Shown here piece after piece: positions 1-9,741 of a DNA stretch of 64,000 nucleotides. This DNA comes from an uncultured Pseudoflavonifractor sp. Lineage in GTDB: Bacteria; Bacillota; Clostridia; Oscillospirales; Oscillospiraceae. The stretch lies in NCBI GenBank assembly GCA_947425785.1, contig CANEAY010000001.1:124001-188000 (forward strand), read 5' to 3'. Both the position numbers and the translations under genes were made by a program. The first letter of the stretch is position 1; each line of letters opens with the position of its first letter. Below the pieces are notes generated by a model. It did not search any database, had not been told where the DNA came from, and was given only the letters and a program-made list of their open reading frames with translations.

Positions 1-1
1 C

Positions 2-115
2 CACCATTTTGAGATGTGCGGGTGGAAGGAGCGGAAGGTGGTGGCGGTGTTCGCCGCCGTGTCCGTCCTCTTTTGCATCATCGCCTATGTGGGCGTGATG
101 GGGCGGTATATCTGA
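2..115 (+). CDS. mraY: Phospho-N-acetylmuramoyl-pentapeptide transferase, C-terminal fragment
   Basis: The frame is open from the left edge and stops with TGA at 113-115. It encodes a tail beginning HHFEMCGWKE followed by one hydrophobic helix ending GRYI. The HHFE..GW signature and a closing transmembrane helix are typical of the C-terminus of MraY, the membrane enzyme that makes lipid I. The next gene is ftsW, 42 bp downstream, and murG and murA follow, which fits the division and cell-wall cluster. Only 37 residues are visible, so the call rests on this short signature plus synteny. Confidence 0.8.
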   Translation, partial: HHFEMCGWKERKVVAVFAAVSVLFCIIAYVGVMGRYI

Positions 116-157
116 CAGAAAGCCTGTATAGAGTAAAAAGGAAAGAGGTGGTGAAGG

Positions 158-1351
158 ATGGCAAAAAGAGACCTGACAATGGAGCAGCAGCTGGCCCGGG
201 GGCCGTTGGATCTGCCCTTTTTGATGCTGACGGTGCTGCTCACAGTCATCGGCGTTATCATGGTATTCTCCGCCTCCTACGCCACCGCTATCTATGAGGA
301 GCGTTCCGCCACCTATTACTTCGCCCGGCAGGCCCTGTTCGCCGTGATGGGCCTGGCGGCCATGTACGTCACCTCCAAGATCAACTACCAGCGGTTCCGC
401 TGGATGTCCATTTTTGCCCTGGGTCTGGCCTTCTTCCTGCTGGTCATCGTGCTCATTCCCGGCGTTCACACCAACCGGGCCGACGGCGTGAAGCGGTGGA
501 TCCGGGTGCCGGGCCTGGGTACCTTCCAGCCCTCCGAGATGGCGAAAATGGGCGTCACCCTCTACTTCGCCGCCCGGATGAGCAAGCGTCAGAGCGAAAA
601 GAAGCGGGAGTATAACCGCAGGACATATTCCGGGGTCATCCTGAACTGGCTGGACGACATCGGCTTTATGGAGCTGGTGCCCTACGGGGCTATCCTGCTG
701 GCCATCATGGTGCTCATGCGTTTGGAGCCCCACATGTCGGGCACCATCCTCATCCTGGTGCCCGCCGCCGCCATCCTCTTTGCCGGCGGTATCAAGCTGC
801 GCTGGTTTGCCATGGGCGGCGCCCTGGTAGGAGGGTTTCTGGCCCTCTTTATCACGGGCTACCAGTCCACCCGTATCCTGGTGTGGCAGGATCCCTGGGC
901 CTATCCCCAGCACGGCGGCTACCAGATCATCCAGTCCCTTTATGCCATCGGCTCCGGGGGGCTCTTCGGCGTGGGCTTCGGCCAGAGCAGGCAGAAGCAG
1001 CTCTTCCTCCCCGAGCCGGAGAACGACTTTATCTTCTCCATCGCCTGTGAGGAGCTGGGGCTTATCGGGGCGGGGCTCATCCTGGCCCTCTTCGTCATGC
1101 TCATCCTCCGGGGCTACTGGATCGCCCTCCACGCCAGAGACCGCTTCGGTTCCCTGCTGGCGGTGGGCATCACCACCCTGCTGGCGGTGCAGGTGTTCCT
1201 CAACATCTCGGTGGTGACCAACTTCCTGCCCACCACCGGCATCTCCCTGCCCTTCTTCAGCTATGGGGGCACGGCTTTGATGATCCAGCTGGTGGAGATG
1301 GGCATTGTTTTGAGCGTATCCCGGCAAATTCCCGTGACAAAACAGGGTTAG
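158..1351 (+). CDS. ftsW: FtsW/SpoVE-type SEDS peptidoglycan glycosyltransferase
   Basis: This 397-residue polytopic membrane protein belongs to the SEDS family, which polymerises lipid II at the septum. About ten hydrophobic segments are visible. The family hallmarks are present: GVKRWI near residue 110, FQPSE just after it, a long loop with the GLFGVGFGQSRQKQLFLPEP region, and the C-terminal TTGISLPFFSYGG motif. The ATG is preceded by an AGAGGTGGTGAAGG Shine-Dalgarno. It lies between mraY and murG with small gaps, so it is probably cotranscribed with them. SpoVE and FtsW cannot be told apart from sequence alone; position in the division cluster favours the vegetative FtsW role. Confidence 0.93.
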   Translation: MAKRDLTMEQQLARGPLDLPFLMLTVLLTVIGVIMVFSASYATAIYEERSATYYFARQALFAVMGLAAMYVTSKINYQRFRWMSIFALGLAFFLLVIVLIPGVHTNRADGVKRWIRVPGLGTFQPSEMAKMGVTLYFAARMSKRQSEKKREYNRRTYSGVILNWLDDIGFMELVPYGAILLAIMVLMRLEPHMSGTILILVPAAAILFAGGIKLRWFAMGGALVGGFLALFITGYQSTRILVWQDPWAYPQHGGYQIIQSLYAIGSGGLFGVGFGQSRQKQLFLPEPENDFIFSIACEELGLIGAGLILALFVMLILRGYWIALHARDRFGSLLAVGITTLLAVQVFLNISVVTNFLPTTGISLPFFSYGGTALMIQLVEMGIVLSVSRQIPVTKQG

Positions 1352-1362
1352 GGGGCTTTTCC

Positions 1363-2466
1363 ATGAACATTCTCTTTACCTGCGGCGGTACCGCCGGGCA
1401 TATCAACCCCGCCGTGGCCCTGGCCCGGATGTTCCGGGAGCGGGAGGGGGCCAACATCCTCTTCGTGGGGGCGGACGGGGGCATGGAGACCCGGCTGGTG
1501 CCCAAGGAGGGGATGGAGCTGAAGACGGTGACCATCACCAACTTCCGCCGCTCCCTCACCCCCGCCGCCATCGGCCACAATGTGGGCACCCTGGCCAACA
1601 TGGTGAAGTCCGACCGGCAGGCCAAGGCCATTTTGAGGGACTTTGAGCCCGACCTGGTGGTGGGCACCGGGGGCTATGCCTCCTACCCGGTGGTGAAGGC
1701 CGCCGCGAAAATGGGTATCCCCACCGCTGTCCACGAGTCCAACGCCGTTCCCGGCCTCACCACCAAGGCCCTCTCCAAGGTCTGCGATGTGGTGATGGTG
1801 GGCTTCGCCGAGAGCAAGGAGCACTACGACGACCCCGGCAAGGTGGTGGTCACCGGCACCCCTGTCCGGGGGGATTTCTTCCAATACACCCGCCAGGAGG
1901 CCCGGGAGAAGCTGGGCTTCACCGACGACCGGCCCCTGGTGGTGTCCTTCTTCGGCTCCCTGGGCGCTTCTGTGATGAACGGTTACGTGACGGTGCTGCT
2001 CTCCCGGGCCATCGACCGGGGGGCGCCCTTCCGCTGGATCCACGGGGGCGGACGGAATTATTCCTCCATCCTGGCCGGGCTGGGCGGCAAAAGCGCCGAC
2101 GGCATCGAGGTGCGGGAGTATATCTACGATATGCCCCTGGTGATGGCGGCGGCCGACCTGGTCATCTGCCGGTCGGGGGCCTCCACCATCTCGGAGCTGG
2201 CGGCCATCGCCAAGCCCTCCGTCCTCATTCCCTCTCCCAACGTGACCGCCGACCACCAGACCAAGAACGCCAAAGTTCTCTCCAACGCCGGCGGGGCGGT
2301 GCTGGTGCCGGAAAAGGAATGCGACCCGGAGGGGCTTTACCAGCTGGTGTCCGGGCTGCTCCAAAGCCCGGAAAAGCGCAAGGAGATGTCCCTGGCCCTC
2401 TCCCGGCTGGCCATTCCCGACGCCAACGAAAAAATTTACGAGACCCTGAAAGGTCTTTTGCGCTAA
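1363..2466 (+). CDS. murG: UDP-GlcNAc:lipid I N-acetylglucosaminyltransferase MurG
   Basis: MurG adds GlcNAc to lipid I on the inner membrane face to give lipid II. The 367-residue length is normal for this GT-B enzyme. The N-terminal GGTAGHINPA loop (residues 8-17) that binds lipid I is intact, HESNAVPGLT lies near residue 125, and the C-terminal domain has CRSGASTISELAA, which contacts UDP-GlcNAc. The gene starts 11 bp after ftsW with a G-rich Shine-Dalgarno just before the ATG. Nothing looks truncated. Confidence 0.96.
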   Translation: MNILFTCGGTAGHINPAVALARMFREREGANILFVGADGGMETRLVPKEGMELKTVTITNFRRSLTPAAIGHNVGTLANMVKSDRQAKAILRDFEPDLVVGTGGYASYPVVKAAAKMGIPTAVHESNAVPGLTTKALSKVCDVVMVGFAESKEHYDDPGKVVVTGTPVRGDFFQYTRQEAREKLGFTDDRPLVVSFFGSLGASVMNGYVTVLLSRAIDRGAPFRWIHGGGRNYSSILAGLGGKSADGIEVREYIYDMPLVMAAADLVICRSGASTISELAAIAKPSVLIPSPNVTADHQTKNAKVLSNAGGAVLVPEKECDPEGLYQLVSGLLQSPEKRKEMSLALSRLAIPDANEKIYETLKGLLR

Positions 2467-2475
2467 AACTCCACA

Positions 2476-2505
2476 TTGACCCAAATTCGCCCTCCCGCAT
2501 AGGAT
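2476..2505 (+). promoter_or_regulatory. Putative internal promoter for murA
   Basis: A TTGACC -35 (2476-2481) and a TAGGAT -10 (2500-2505) are separated by 18 bp in the murG-murA gap. Each box is one or two bases from the sigma-A consensus. Transcription would start near 2512, inside the loop of the hairpin annotated next, so this transcript would lack the left arm. Confidence 0.45.
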
Positions 2506-2537
2506 GACCCGAAGGAAATCCGATAGGGAGGGCAAAT
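2485..2537 (+). promoter_or_regulatory. Hairpin that can sequester the murA ribosome-binding site
   Basis: The arms ATTCGCCCTCCC (2485-2496) and GGGAGGGCAAAT (2526-2537) are complementary at 11 of 12 positions. The right arm is the murA Shine-Dalgarno, ending one base before the ATG at 2539. A smaller AGGAT/ATCC pairing could extend the stem inward. Read-through mRNA from murG could fold this way and hide the site. Confidence 0.5.
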
Positions 2538-2538
2538 C

Positions 2539-3807
2539 ATGAGCATATTGAGGATCGAGGGGGGCCGCCCTCTCCGCGGCAGCGTCCATGTCCAGGGGGC
2601 CAAGAACAGCGTGCTTCCCATCCTGGCCGCCACCTTTCTGGCCCGGGGGGAGTGCGTGGTACATAACTGTCCCCGGCTCACCGACGTGGCGCACACCCTT
2701 GCCATATTAGAGCATCTGGGCTGCCGGGTAAAGCAGGAGGGGGAGACGGTGACGGTGGACGCCGCCGCCCCCGTCTGCGCCGACGTGCCCGACAGTTTGA
2801 TGCGGGAAATGCGCTCCTCCGTGGTCTTTCTGGGCCCCATCCTGGGCCGGATGGGCCGGGCGGAGCTGAGCTATCCCGGAGGCTGTGAGCTGGGGCCCCG
2901 GCCCATCGACCTGCACCTGTCCGCTCTGCGTGCGCTGGGGGCGGACATCCGGGAGGAGGGGGGACGGCTCATCTGCGGCGGAAAACTTACCGGCGCCGAT
3001 GTGACCCTGTCCCTGCCCAGTGTGGGCGCCACCGAGAACATCATGCTCTCCGCCGTGGCGGCGAAGGGGCTCACCACCATCACCAACGCCGCCCGGGAGC
3101 CGGAGATCGTAGACCTGCAGAACTTTCTCAACACCCTGGGCTCCGACGTCCGGGGGGCGGGCAGCTCCGTCATCACCATCCGGGGGGGCAGGCCCCTCCA
3201 CGGCGGGGAGCACACCGTTCTGGCCGACCGCATCGTGGCCGCTACCTACCTCTCGGCAGTGGCAAGCGCCGGAGGGGAGGGGGAGGTCACCGGGGTGGAC
3301 TGGCGGCACCTGTCCACCGTCACCACCGTTCTGGCCGAGGCGGGCTGTATGGTAAGGAGCGGGGCCGACACCATCTCCATCACCGCCCCGGAGCGGCTGC
3401 GGGCGGTGCGGCCCATCCGCACCGCCCCCTATCCCGGCTTTCCCACCGACGCCCAGGCGGTGGTGATGGCCGCCCTGTGCAAGGCGGAGGGGGCCACCGT
3501 CTTCTCGGAGAATATGTTTGACAGCCGCTACCGCCACGTGGATGAGCTTGCCCGCATGGGGGCGGACATCCGGGTGGAGGGCAGGGTGGCGGTGGTCTAC
3601 GGCGTGCCCAGGCTCTCGGGCGCCAAGGTGCGCTCCACCGACCTGCGGGGCGGGGCCGCCCTGGCGGTGGCGGCGGTGGGCGCCCAGGGGGAGACCATCC
3701 TGGGGGGCCTGAAGCACATCGACCGGGGCTACGCCGACCTGGCCGCCGACCTCCGGGCCCTGGGGGCCAGCATCGCCAGAGAGGAGGTTGGGGCGGAAAA
3801 ATATTGA
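2539..3807 (+). CDS. murA: UDP-N-acetylglucosamine 1-carboxyvinyltransferase MurA
   Basis: MurA transfers enolpyruvate from PEP to UDP-GlcNAc, the first committed step of peptidoglycan synthesis. The 422-residue length matches the family. Visible key residues are Lys22 and Asn23 in QGAKN and the active-site Cys116 in PGGCELGPRPIDLH, the residue attacked by fosfomycin. The Cys is retained, so this is not a naturally Asp-substituted variant. GGGAGGG precedes the ATG. Many Firmicutes carry two MurA paralogues; which one this is cannot be told here, although the division-cluster location is typical of the main copy. Confidence 0.95.
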   Translation: MSILRIEGGRPLRGSVHVQGAKNSVLPILAATFLARGECVVHNCPRLTDVAHTLAILEHLGCRVKQEGETVTVDAAAPVCADVPDSLMREMRSSVVFLGPILGRMGRAELSYPGGCELGPRPIDLHLSALRALGADIREEGGRLICGGKLTGADVTLSLPSVGATENIMLSAVAAKGLTTITNAAREPEIVDLQNFLNTLGSDVRGAGSSVITIRGGRPLHGGEHTVLADRIVAATYLSAVASAGGEGEVTGVDWRHLSTVTTVLAEAGCMVRSGADTISITAPERLRAVRPIRTAPYPGFPTDAQAVVMAALCKAEGATVFSENMFDSRYRHVDELARMGADIRVEGRVAVVYGVPRLSGAKVRSTDLRGGAALAVAAVGAQGETILGGLKHIDRGYADLAADLRALGASIAREEVGAEKY

Positions 3808-3845
3808 GATTGTAAGCAAATTTTAACGACTTTTTCACTTTCCTG

Positions 3846-3854
3846 TGGTATAAT
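3846..3854 (+). promoter_or_regulatory. Extended -10 promoter ahead of ftsQ
   Basis: The 95-bp murA-ftsQ gap is AT-rich and contains TGGTATAAT (3846-3854), a TGn extended -10 joined to a perfect TATAAT. No good -35 lies at 16-18 bp, but extended -10 promoters do not need one. It would drive ftsQ-DUF881-sbp and perhaps ftsZ. Confidence 0.55.
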
Positions 3855-3902
3855 AGCCCACAATGTTCCAACAAAGAAAGTTCAAAGACCAGGAGGCCAT
3901 CC

Positions 3903-4805
3903 ATGGCGGCGAGGAACACACGAAAACGGCATCAGCGCAGAAGGGGACGCTTCGGCTTCCTCTATAAGCTGTTGTCCTTTTTGGTGATCCTGGCCGCCAT
4001 TGTGGTGGGATGTGTGGTCTTTTTCCGGGTCAACGAGGTGACGGTGGAGGGCAACAGCCGCTACACCGCCCAGGAGATCATCGACGCTTCCGGGGTGGAG
4101 CTGGGGGAGAATCTCCTGCTCATCAACAAGCCCCAGACCGCCGGGGCCATCCAGAAGCAGCTGCCCTATGTGCAGAACGTCTTTGTCATCCGCCGCCTCC
4201 CCGACGGCCTCACCCTGCGCATCACCGAGTCCGCCGCCGCCGCGGCCATTCAGGTGGAGGAGGCCTGGTGGCTCATGGACGCCCGGGGCAAGCTGCTGGA
4301 GGCGGGCAATGAAAGCCTGAAGGGGAACCTGCCTGTGGTCAGCGGCATCCACCTCACCGAGCCCGGGCTGGGAGACTGGATGACGGTGGAGGCGGAGGAG
4401 AAGTTCAAGCTGGAGAGCCTGGAGAGCCTCCTCACCGCCCTGGCCAGCCGGGGCATGGCGGGCAACGTCACCGGCTTTATCGATCTGAACGCCACCAACA
4501 CCATTTACTTCGGTTTTGGGGACAGCCTCACCGTGGCGGCGCCCATGACCGGAGATTTCAAGCGCCGGGCCTTCCAGCTCCAGCGGGTGCTGGAGACCTT
4601 CCAGCAGCGGGGGGAGTCGGTGAGCGGCACATTGGACTTGACTTACGGCGACGAGCAGGCCCGTCTGCTGACGGAGCGCTGGCTCCCAGGCCAAAATAAC
4701 GCAGGAGAGGAGGGGACCCTGGATGGAACAGGAACAGCCGACGAGCCCGGTACCGGCCCGGAGAGCGGCGTCCAGCCGGAAGGCGGACAGGCCCAGGAAC
4801 AATAA
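3903..4805 (+). CDS. ftsQ: Cell division protein FtsQ/DivIB
   Basis: This is a bitopic division protein of 300 residues. A basic cytoplasmic N-terminus (residues 1-20) precedes a single transmembrane helix at about 22-42. A POTRA-like domain follows, opening FRVNEVTVEGNSRYTAQEI and continuing through the region with LPYVQNVFVIRRLPDGL. An FtsQ beta domain occupies the rest, and the last 40 residues are Gly/Glu/Pro-rich and probably disordered. FtsQ/DivIB connects the FtsLB complex with the septal synthase. AGGAGG precedes the ATG. Its 3' end overlaps the next gene by 83 bp, which is unusually long. Confidence 0.85.
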   Translation: MAARNTRKRHQRRRGRFGFLYKLLSFLVILAAIVVGCVVFFRVNEVTVEGNSRYTAQEIIDASGVELGENLLLINKPQTAGAIQKQLPYVQNVFVIRRLPDGLTLRITESAAAAAIQVEEAWWLMDARGKLLEAGNESLKGNLPVVSGIHLTEPGLGDWMTVEAEEKFKLESLESLLTALASRGMAGNVTGFIDLNATNTIYFGFGDSLTVAAPMTGDFKRRAFQLQRVLETFQQRGESVSGTLDLTYGDEQARLLTERWLPGQNNAGEEGTLDGTGTADEPGTGPESGVQPEGGQAQEQ

Positions 4806-5544
4806 AAACCACGGTACGGCGGCCCTGACCCTGGTCTTTGTCATCGTGGGCTTCCTGCTGGCCTCCCAGCTCCAGAGCGTCCGGGTCAACACCCAGGAGG
4901 ACGCCGCCACCGCCGGGCGGCTGGAGACCCTCCAGGAGCTTTACAACCAGGAATTGGACAAGACGGAGGGCCTGGAGCGGCAGCTGGCCCAAGTCCAGGA
5001 GGAGCTGGCCCTCTACCGGCTCCAGGCCAGTGAGGGCAGCCTGGAGGGCGAGGCCCTCCGGGCGGAGGTGGAGAAGCTGGAGCTCACCGCCGGGCTGGTG
5101 GAGGTCACCGGCCCCGGCGTGTCGGTGATCCTCTCCGACTCCACCGCCGCCAACACCACCGGGGACGAGGCCAATTACCTCATTCACGATTCCGACCTTC
5201 TCTCGGTGGTCAACGAGCTGCGCTCCGCCGGGGCGGAGGCCATCTCCCTCAACGGGGAGCGGCTTCTGGCCACCAGCGAGATACGGTGCACCGGCGCGGT
5301 GGTGACGGTGAACGGCCGCCGCTACGCCGCCCCCTATGTCATCTTTGCCATCGGGGACTCCGCCACCCTCTATAACGCCCTGACCATGCGCAACGGCGTG
5401 GTGGATATTTTGAGCCAGTGGCGCATCCAGGTGCAGGTGGCCGCCAGCGACCAGCTCACCATCCCCAAGTACCAGGGGGCGGTGGAGTACCGCTACGCCA
5501 AGGGCGTGGAGACTGTGCCCGCCCAGGAAGGGGGCGGGGTCTGA
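4723..5544 (+). CDS. DUF881 family membrane protein
   Basis: The 273-residue protein has a basic, disordered N-terminus and a transmembrane helix at about residues 35-52. A coiled coil follows (roughly 60-125, rich in Leu/Glu/Gln), then a compact C-terminal domain with ITGPGVSV-like and NELRSAGAEAISLNGERL motifs typical of DUF881. Families of this type sit beside ftsQ and sbp in Firmicutes and Actinobacteria; their role in division or envelope control is not established. A GGAGAGGAGGGG Shine-Dalgarno lies inside ftsQ before the ATG at 4723, supporting the long overlap. It meets sbp at a TGATG stop/start junction. Confidence 0.85.
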   Translation: MEQEQPTSPVPARRAASSRKADRPRNNKNHGTAALTLVFVIVGFLLASQLQSVRVNTQEDAATAGRLETLQELYNQELDKTEGLERQLAQVQEELALYRLQASEGSLEGEALRAEVEKLELTAGLVEVTGPGVSVILSDSTAANTTGDEANYLIHDSDLLSVVNELRSAGAEAISLNGERLLATSEIRCTGAVVTVNGRRYAAPYVIFAIGDSATLYNALTMRNGVVDILSQWRIQVQVAASDQLTIPKYQGAVEYRYAKGVETVPAQEGGGV

Positions 5545-5930
5545 TGTTGGAGTTGATCGGACTTGCGGCGGGGGTGCTGTTGGGCGTTCTCTATCCTCTG
5601 CCCATCTCCTCCGCCATGACCCTCTACGCGGGCATCGGCCTGCTGGCGGCGCTGGATTCCGGCCTGGGAGGCTACCGGGCCAGGCTCCAGGGGGAGTTCC
5701 ACACGGGTATTTTCCTCTCCGGCATTATCGGCAACGCCGCCATCGCCGTATCCCTCACCTGGCTGGGTCAGAAGATGGGGATCCCCATTTATCTGGCCGC
5801 TGTGGTGGTCTTTGGCACAAGAATGTTCCAAAACTTTGGGGAAATCCGAAGAGAACTATTGACCTCGGGGCCAAAGAAGGGTAAAATAAAACAAGATATA
5901 GAAGACTTTGGGGAAGAGAGCACAAAATGA
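5544..5930 (+). CDS. sbp: Small basic protein (Sbp, DUF1290) membrane protein
   Basis: The 128-residue protein has three or four hydrophobic helices (GLAAGVLLGVLYPLPI, AMTLYAGIGLLAALD, FLSGIIGNAAIAVSLTWLG, IPIYLAAVVVFGTRMFQN) and a charged Lys/Glu C-terminal tail. This matches the Sbp/DUF1290 family found next to DUF881 and ftsZ in Gram-positive bacteria; its biochemical role is unknown. The ATG overlaps the DUF881 stop in TGATG, indicating translational coupling. A longer in-frame extension upstream reads through the DUF881 gene and is discounted. Confidence 0.85.
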   Translation: MLELIGLAAGVLLGVLYPLPISSAMTLYAGIGLLAALDSGLGGYRARLQGEFHTGIFLSGIIGNAAIAVSLTWLGQKMGIPIYLAAVVVFGTRMFQNFGEIRRELLTSGPKKGKIKQDIEDFGEESTK

Positions 5931-5985
5931 CCCTCACCCCGTGGCATAACTTTCGTAAGTCACTTTGTACATAGGAGGAGCAAAT

Positions 5986-7095
<1,110 letters not shown>

Positions 7096-7112
7096 AACGG
7101 CATTGTGTGGAT

Positions 7113-7149
7113 AAAAAGAGCCGCCCTTATGAAGGGGCGGCTCTTTTTT
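7113..7149 (+). terminator. Rho-independent terminator after ftsZ
   Basis: A stem of AGAGCCGCCC and GGGCGGCTCT around a short loop is followed by six T residues. It closes the division cluster 18 bp after the ftsZ stop. Confidence 0.9.
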
Positions 7150-7164
7150 GCCCGGACGCCTCCC

Positions 7165-7193
7165 TTGCGTTATAGGGCGGGGGATGGTAGAAT
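7165..7193 (+). promoter_or_regulatory. Sigma-A-type promoter for the SDR-fhs unit
   Basis: TTGCGT (7165-7170), a 17-bp spacer and TAGAAT (7188-7193) lie just downstream of the ftsZ terminator and 43 bp before the dehydrogenase start. Confidence 0.6.
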
Positions 7194-7235
7194 AGCATAA
7201 GTTGGAAATACTACCGGGGAAAGGAAGTGACCGCC

Positions 7236-8003
7236 ATGCGCATCGCCATTGTGACCGGGGCCTCCTCCGGCCTGGGCCGGGCCTATGCAAGACAGCTGGA
7301 CAGGATCATGAAGCTGGACGAGATCTGGCTCATCGCCCGCCGGGAGGAGCGGCTCCAGGCGGTGGCCGGGGAGCTGGGCTGTAAGGGCCGGGTGCTGGCC
7401 ATGGACTTGAAGCGCCGGGAGAGCACGGAGGTGCTGGAGGCCATGCTGGCGGAGGAAAAGCCGGAGCTGGCCGCCCTGGTCTGCGCCGCCGGGTTCGGCA
7501 AGTTCGGCCGGGGGGAGGACATGACCGCCCAGGAGACGGAGGACATGGTGGCCCTCAACTGCCGCGCCGCTGTGGAGGTCACCCGGGTGTGCCTTCCCTA
7601 CCTGGAGCGGGGGGGCCGGGTGCTGGAGATCGCCTCCTGCGCCGCCTTCCAGCCCCTGCCGGGGATGAACCTCTACGCCGCCACCAAGGCCTTTCTGCTC
7701 CGCTACACCCAGGCCCTGCGCTGGGAGCTGAAGGGCCGGGGGGCGAAGGTGACGGCGGTGTGCCCCTTCTGGATCAAGACGGAGTTCATGGCCGTGGCCC
7801 GGGACACCGCCAACCCCAATGCCGTCCGCCGCACCCCTTTCGCCATGCGGCCGGAGGCGGTGGCGGCCTGGAGCCTCACCATGAACGGCCTGGATGTGGG
7901 GACGGTGACCTGCGGGCCCATCCCCTTTGTGATGGAGGTGGGCAGTAAGGTGCTGCCCGCCTGTGTGCCCATGGCCCTCTGGGACAAACTGCGGAAACTG
8001 TGA
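7236..8003 (+). CDS. Short-chain dehydrogenase/reductase family oxidoreductase
   Basis: This is a classical SDR of 255 residues with a Rossmann fold. TGASSGLG near the N-terminus binds NAD(P), a CAAG-type element (CAAGFGKFG) follows, and the catalytic Ser and YxxxK are in ASCAAF and YAATK. The substrate cannot be inferred; similar proteins reduce ketones or short-chain acyl compounds. The ATG at 7236 has an AAGGAAG site upstream and is preferred to the GTG at 7227. It is followed 18 bp later by fhs with no terminator, so the two are probably cotranscribed. Confidence 0.85.
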   Translation: MRIAIVTGASSGLGRAYARQLDRIMKLDEIWLIARREERLQAVAGELGCKGRVLAMDLKRRESTEVLEAMLAEEKPELAALVCAAGFGKFGRGEDMTAQETEDMVALNCRAAVEVTRVCLPYLERGGRVLEIASCAAFQPLPGMNLYAATKAFLLRYTQALRWELKGRGAKVTAVCPFWIKTEFMAVARDTANPNAVRRTPFAMRPEAVAAWSLTMNGLDVGTVTCGPIPFVMEVGSKVLPACVPMALWDKLRKL

Positions 8004-8021
8004 AGAGGAGAGAGAAAGACT

Positions 8022-9692
8022 ATGCTGACAGATATTGAGATCGCCCAGAGCGTAACGCCCCGCCCCATGGAGGAGATCGCCGCCAAGCTGGGCCTCACCG
8101 GGGCCGACCTCATCCCCTACGGTTACGACAAGGCCAAGGTGGAGAGCGCCGCCTGGCGGGATAAGGCCCGGAAGGGCAAGCTGATCTTGGTCACCGCCAT
8201 CAACCCCACCCCGGCGGGGGAGGGGAAGACCACCACCAGCGTGGGCCTGGCCGACGCCCTCTCCCGGCTGGGGAAGCAGACCTGCCTGGCTTTGCGGGAG
8301 CCGTCCCTGGGCCCGGTGTTCGGGGTGAAGGGGGGCGCCGCCGGGGGCGGGTACGCCCAGGTCATCCCCATGGAGGACATCAACCTCCACTTCACCGGGG
8401 ACTTCCACGCCATCGGGGCGGCCAACAACCTGCTGGCCGCGATGCTGGATAACCACATCCAGCAGGGCAACGCCCTGGACATCGACGGGAAGAACATCCC
8501 CTGGAAGCGGTGCGTGGACATGAACGACCGCCAGCTGCGCAGCGTCATCGACGGCCTGGGGGGCAAAATGCAGGGGGTGCCCCGGGAGGACGGCTTTGAG
8601 ATCACCGTGGCCAGCGAGGTCATGGCGGCCTTCTGCCTGGCCACCGACCTTGCAGACCTGAAACACCGGCTGGGGCGGATGATCGTGGCCTATACCCGCG
8701 CCGGGGCGCCGGTGACCGCCCACGACCTGAAGGCGGAGGGGGCCATGGCCGCCCTTTTGAAGGACGCCCTCAAGCCCAACCTGGTGCAGACTTTGGAGGG
8801 CACCCCCGCCCTCATCCACGGCGGGCCCTTCGCCAACATCGCCCACGGCTGCAACAGCGTCATCGCCACTGACGCTGCCCTCAAATTGAGCGATTACGTG
8901 GTCACCGAGGCGGGCTTTGGCGCCGACCTGGGGGCGGAGAAGTTTTTGGATATCAAGTGCCGCGCGGCAGCTCTGGAGCCGGACGCGGTGGTCATCGTGG
9001 CCACTGTCCGGGCCCTGAAGCACCACGGGGGCGTGGCCAAGGCGGAACTGGACCGGGAGAACCTGGAGGCCCTGGAGAAGGGCCTTCCCAACCTGCTGCG
9101 GCACGTGGAGACCATCAGAAATACCTATCATCTGCCCTGCGTGGTGGCCATCAACGCCTTCCCCACCGACACCGCCGCCGAGCTGGCGCTGGTGGAGGAG
9201 AAGTGTAAGGAGCTGGGGGTCAACGTGGCTCTTAGTGAAGTGTGGGCCAAGGGGGGGCAGGGCGGTCAGGCTCTGGCGGAGGAGGTCATCCGCCTCTGCG
9301 GGGAGCCCAGGCTGGACGAGTTCACCTTTGCCTACCCGGACAACACGTCCATCATTTATAAGCTCAACGCCATTGTGGGCCGGGTGTACGGCGGGGCGGG
9401 GGTGATCCTCACCCCGGCGGCGGAGAAGCAGGCCAAGAAGCTCATTGACCTGGGCTTCGGCGGCCTGCCCATCTGCATGGCCAAGACCCAGTACTCCCTG
9501 TCCGACGACCCGGCCCTGCTGGGAGCGCCGGAGGGGTTCAAGGTCACTGTCCGGGCCTTCAAGGTGTGCGCCGGGGCGGGGTTCATCGTGGCCTACACCG
9601 GGGACATCATGACCATGCCCGGCCTTCCCAAAGTCCCGGCGGCGGAGAATATCGACGTGGACGAGAACGGAAAGATCACGGGGCTGTTCTGA
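8022..9692 (+). CDS. fhs: Formate-tetrahydrofolate ligase
   Basis: This enzyme ligates formate to tetrahydrofolate using ATP, giving 10-formyl-THF for purine synthesis or the methyl branch of acetogenic carbon flow. The 556-residue length is normal. The P-loop [12 protein letters not shown] lies near residues 63-74, [20 protein letters not shown] is conserved, and the C-terminal [14 protein letters not shown] region closes the protein. A GAGGAGAG site precedes the ATG. The window also holds an FdhD and an [FeFe] hydrogenase, but no formate dehydrogenase catalytic subunit is visible, so a complete formate pathway cannot be claimed. Confidence 0.97.
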   Translation: MLTDIEIAQSVTPRPMEEIAAKLGLTGADLIPYGYDKAKVESAAWRDKARKGKLILVTAINPTPAGEGKTTTSVGLADALSRLGKQTCLALREPSLGPVFGVKGGAAGGGYAQVIPMEDINLHFTGDFHAIGAANNLLAAMLDNHIQQGNALDIDGKNIPWKRCVDMNDRQLRSVIDGLGGKMQGVPREDGFEITVASEVMAAFCLATDLADLKHRLGRMIVAYTRAGAPVTAHDLKAEGAMAALLKDALKPNLVQTLEGTPALIHGGPFANIAHGCNSVIATDAALKLSDYVVTEAGFGADLGAEKFLDIKCRAAALEPDAVVIVATVRALKHHGGVAKAELDRENLEALEKGLPNLLRHVETIRNTYHLPCVVAINAFPTDTAAELALVEEKCKELGVNVALSEVWAKGGQGGQALAEEVIRLCGEPRLDEFTFAYPDNTSIIYKLNAIVGRVYGGAGVILTPAAEKQAKKLIDLGFGGLPICMAKTQYSLSDDPALLGAPEGFKVTVRAFKVCAGAGFIVAYTGDIMTMPGLPKVPAAENIDVDENGKITGLF

Positions 9693-9699
9693 AAAACGA

Positions 9700-9739
9700 T
9701 ACCGCCCGGTTCAAAGAGAACCGGGCGGTACTTTTTTTT
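9700..9739. terminator. Terminator between fhs and the convergent DUF4179 gene
   Basis: The arms ACCGCCCGGTTC and GAACCGGGCGGT are followed by eight T on the plus strand. On the minus strand the stem is followed by TATCGTTTTTC, so it may serve both convergent genes. Confidence 0.88.
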
Positions 9740-9741
9740 GC

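Noticed and set aside
5965-5985. Upstream TTG start for ftsZ
   Set aside because: It precedes the AGGAGG site, which is correctly spaced for ATG 5986.
7170-9131. 653-residue open frame antisense to the SDR and fhs genes
   Set aside because: It mirrors two well-recognised genes in high-GC DNA, has low-complexity Gly/His/Pro/Gln-rich translation and no family motif.
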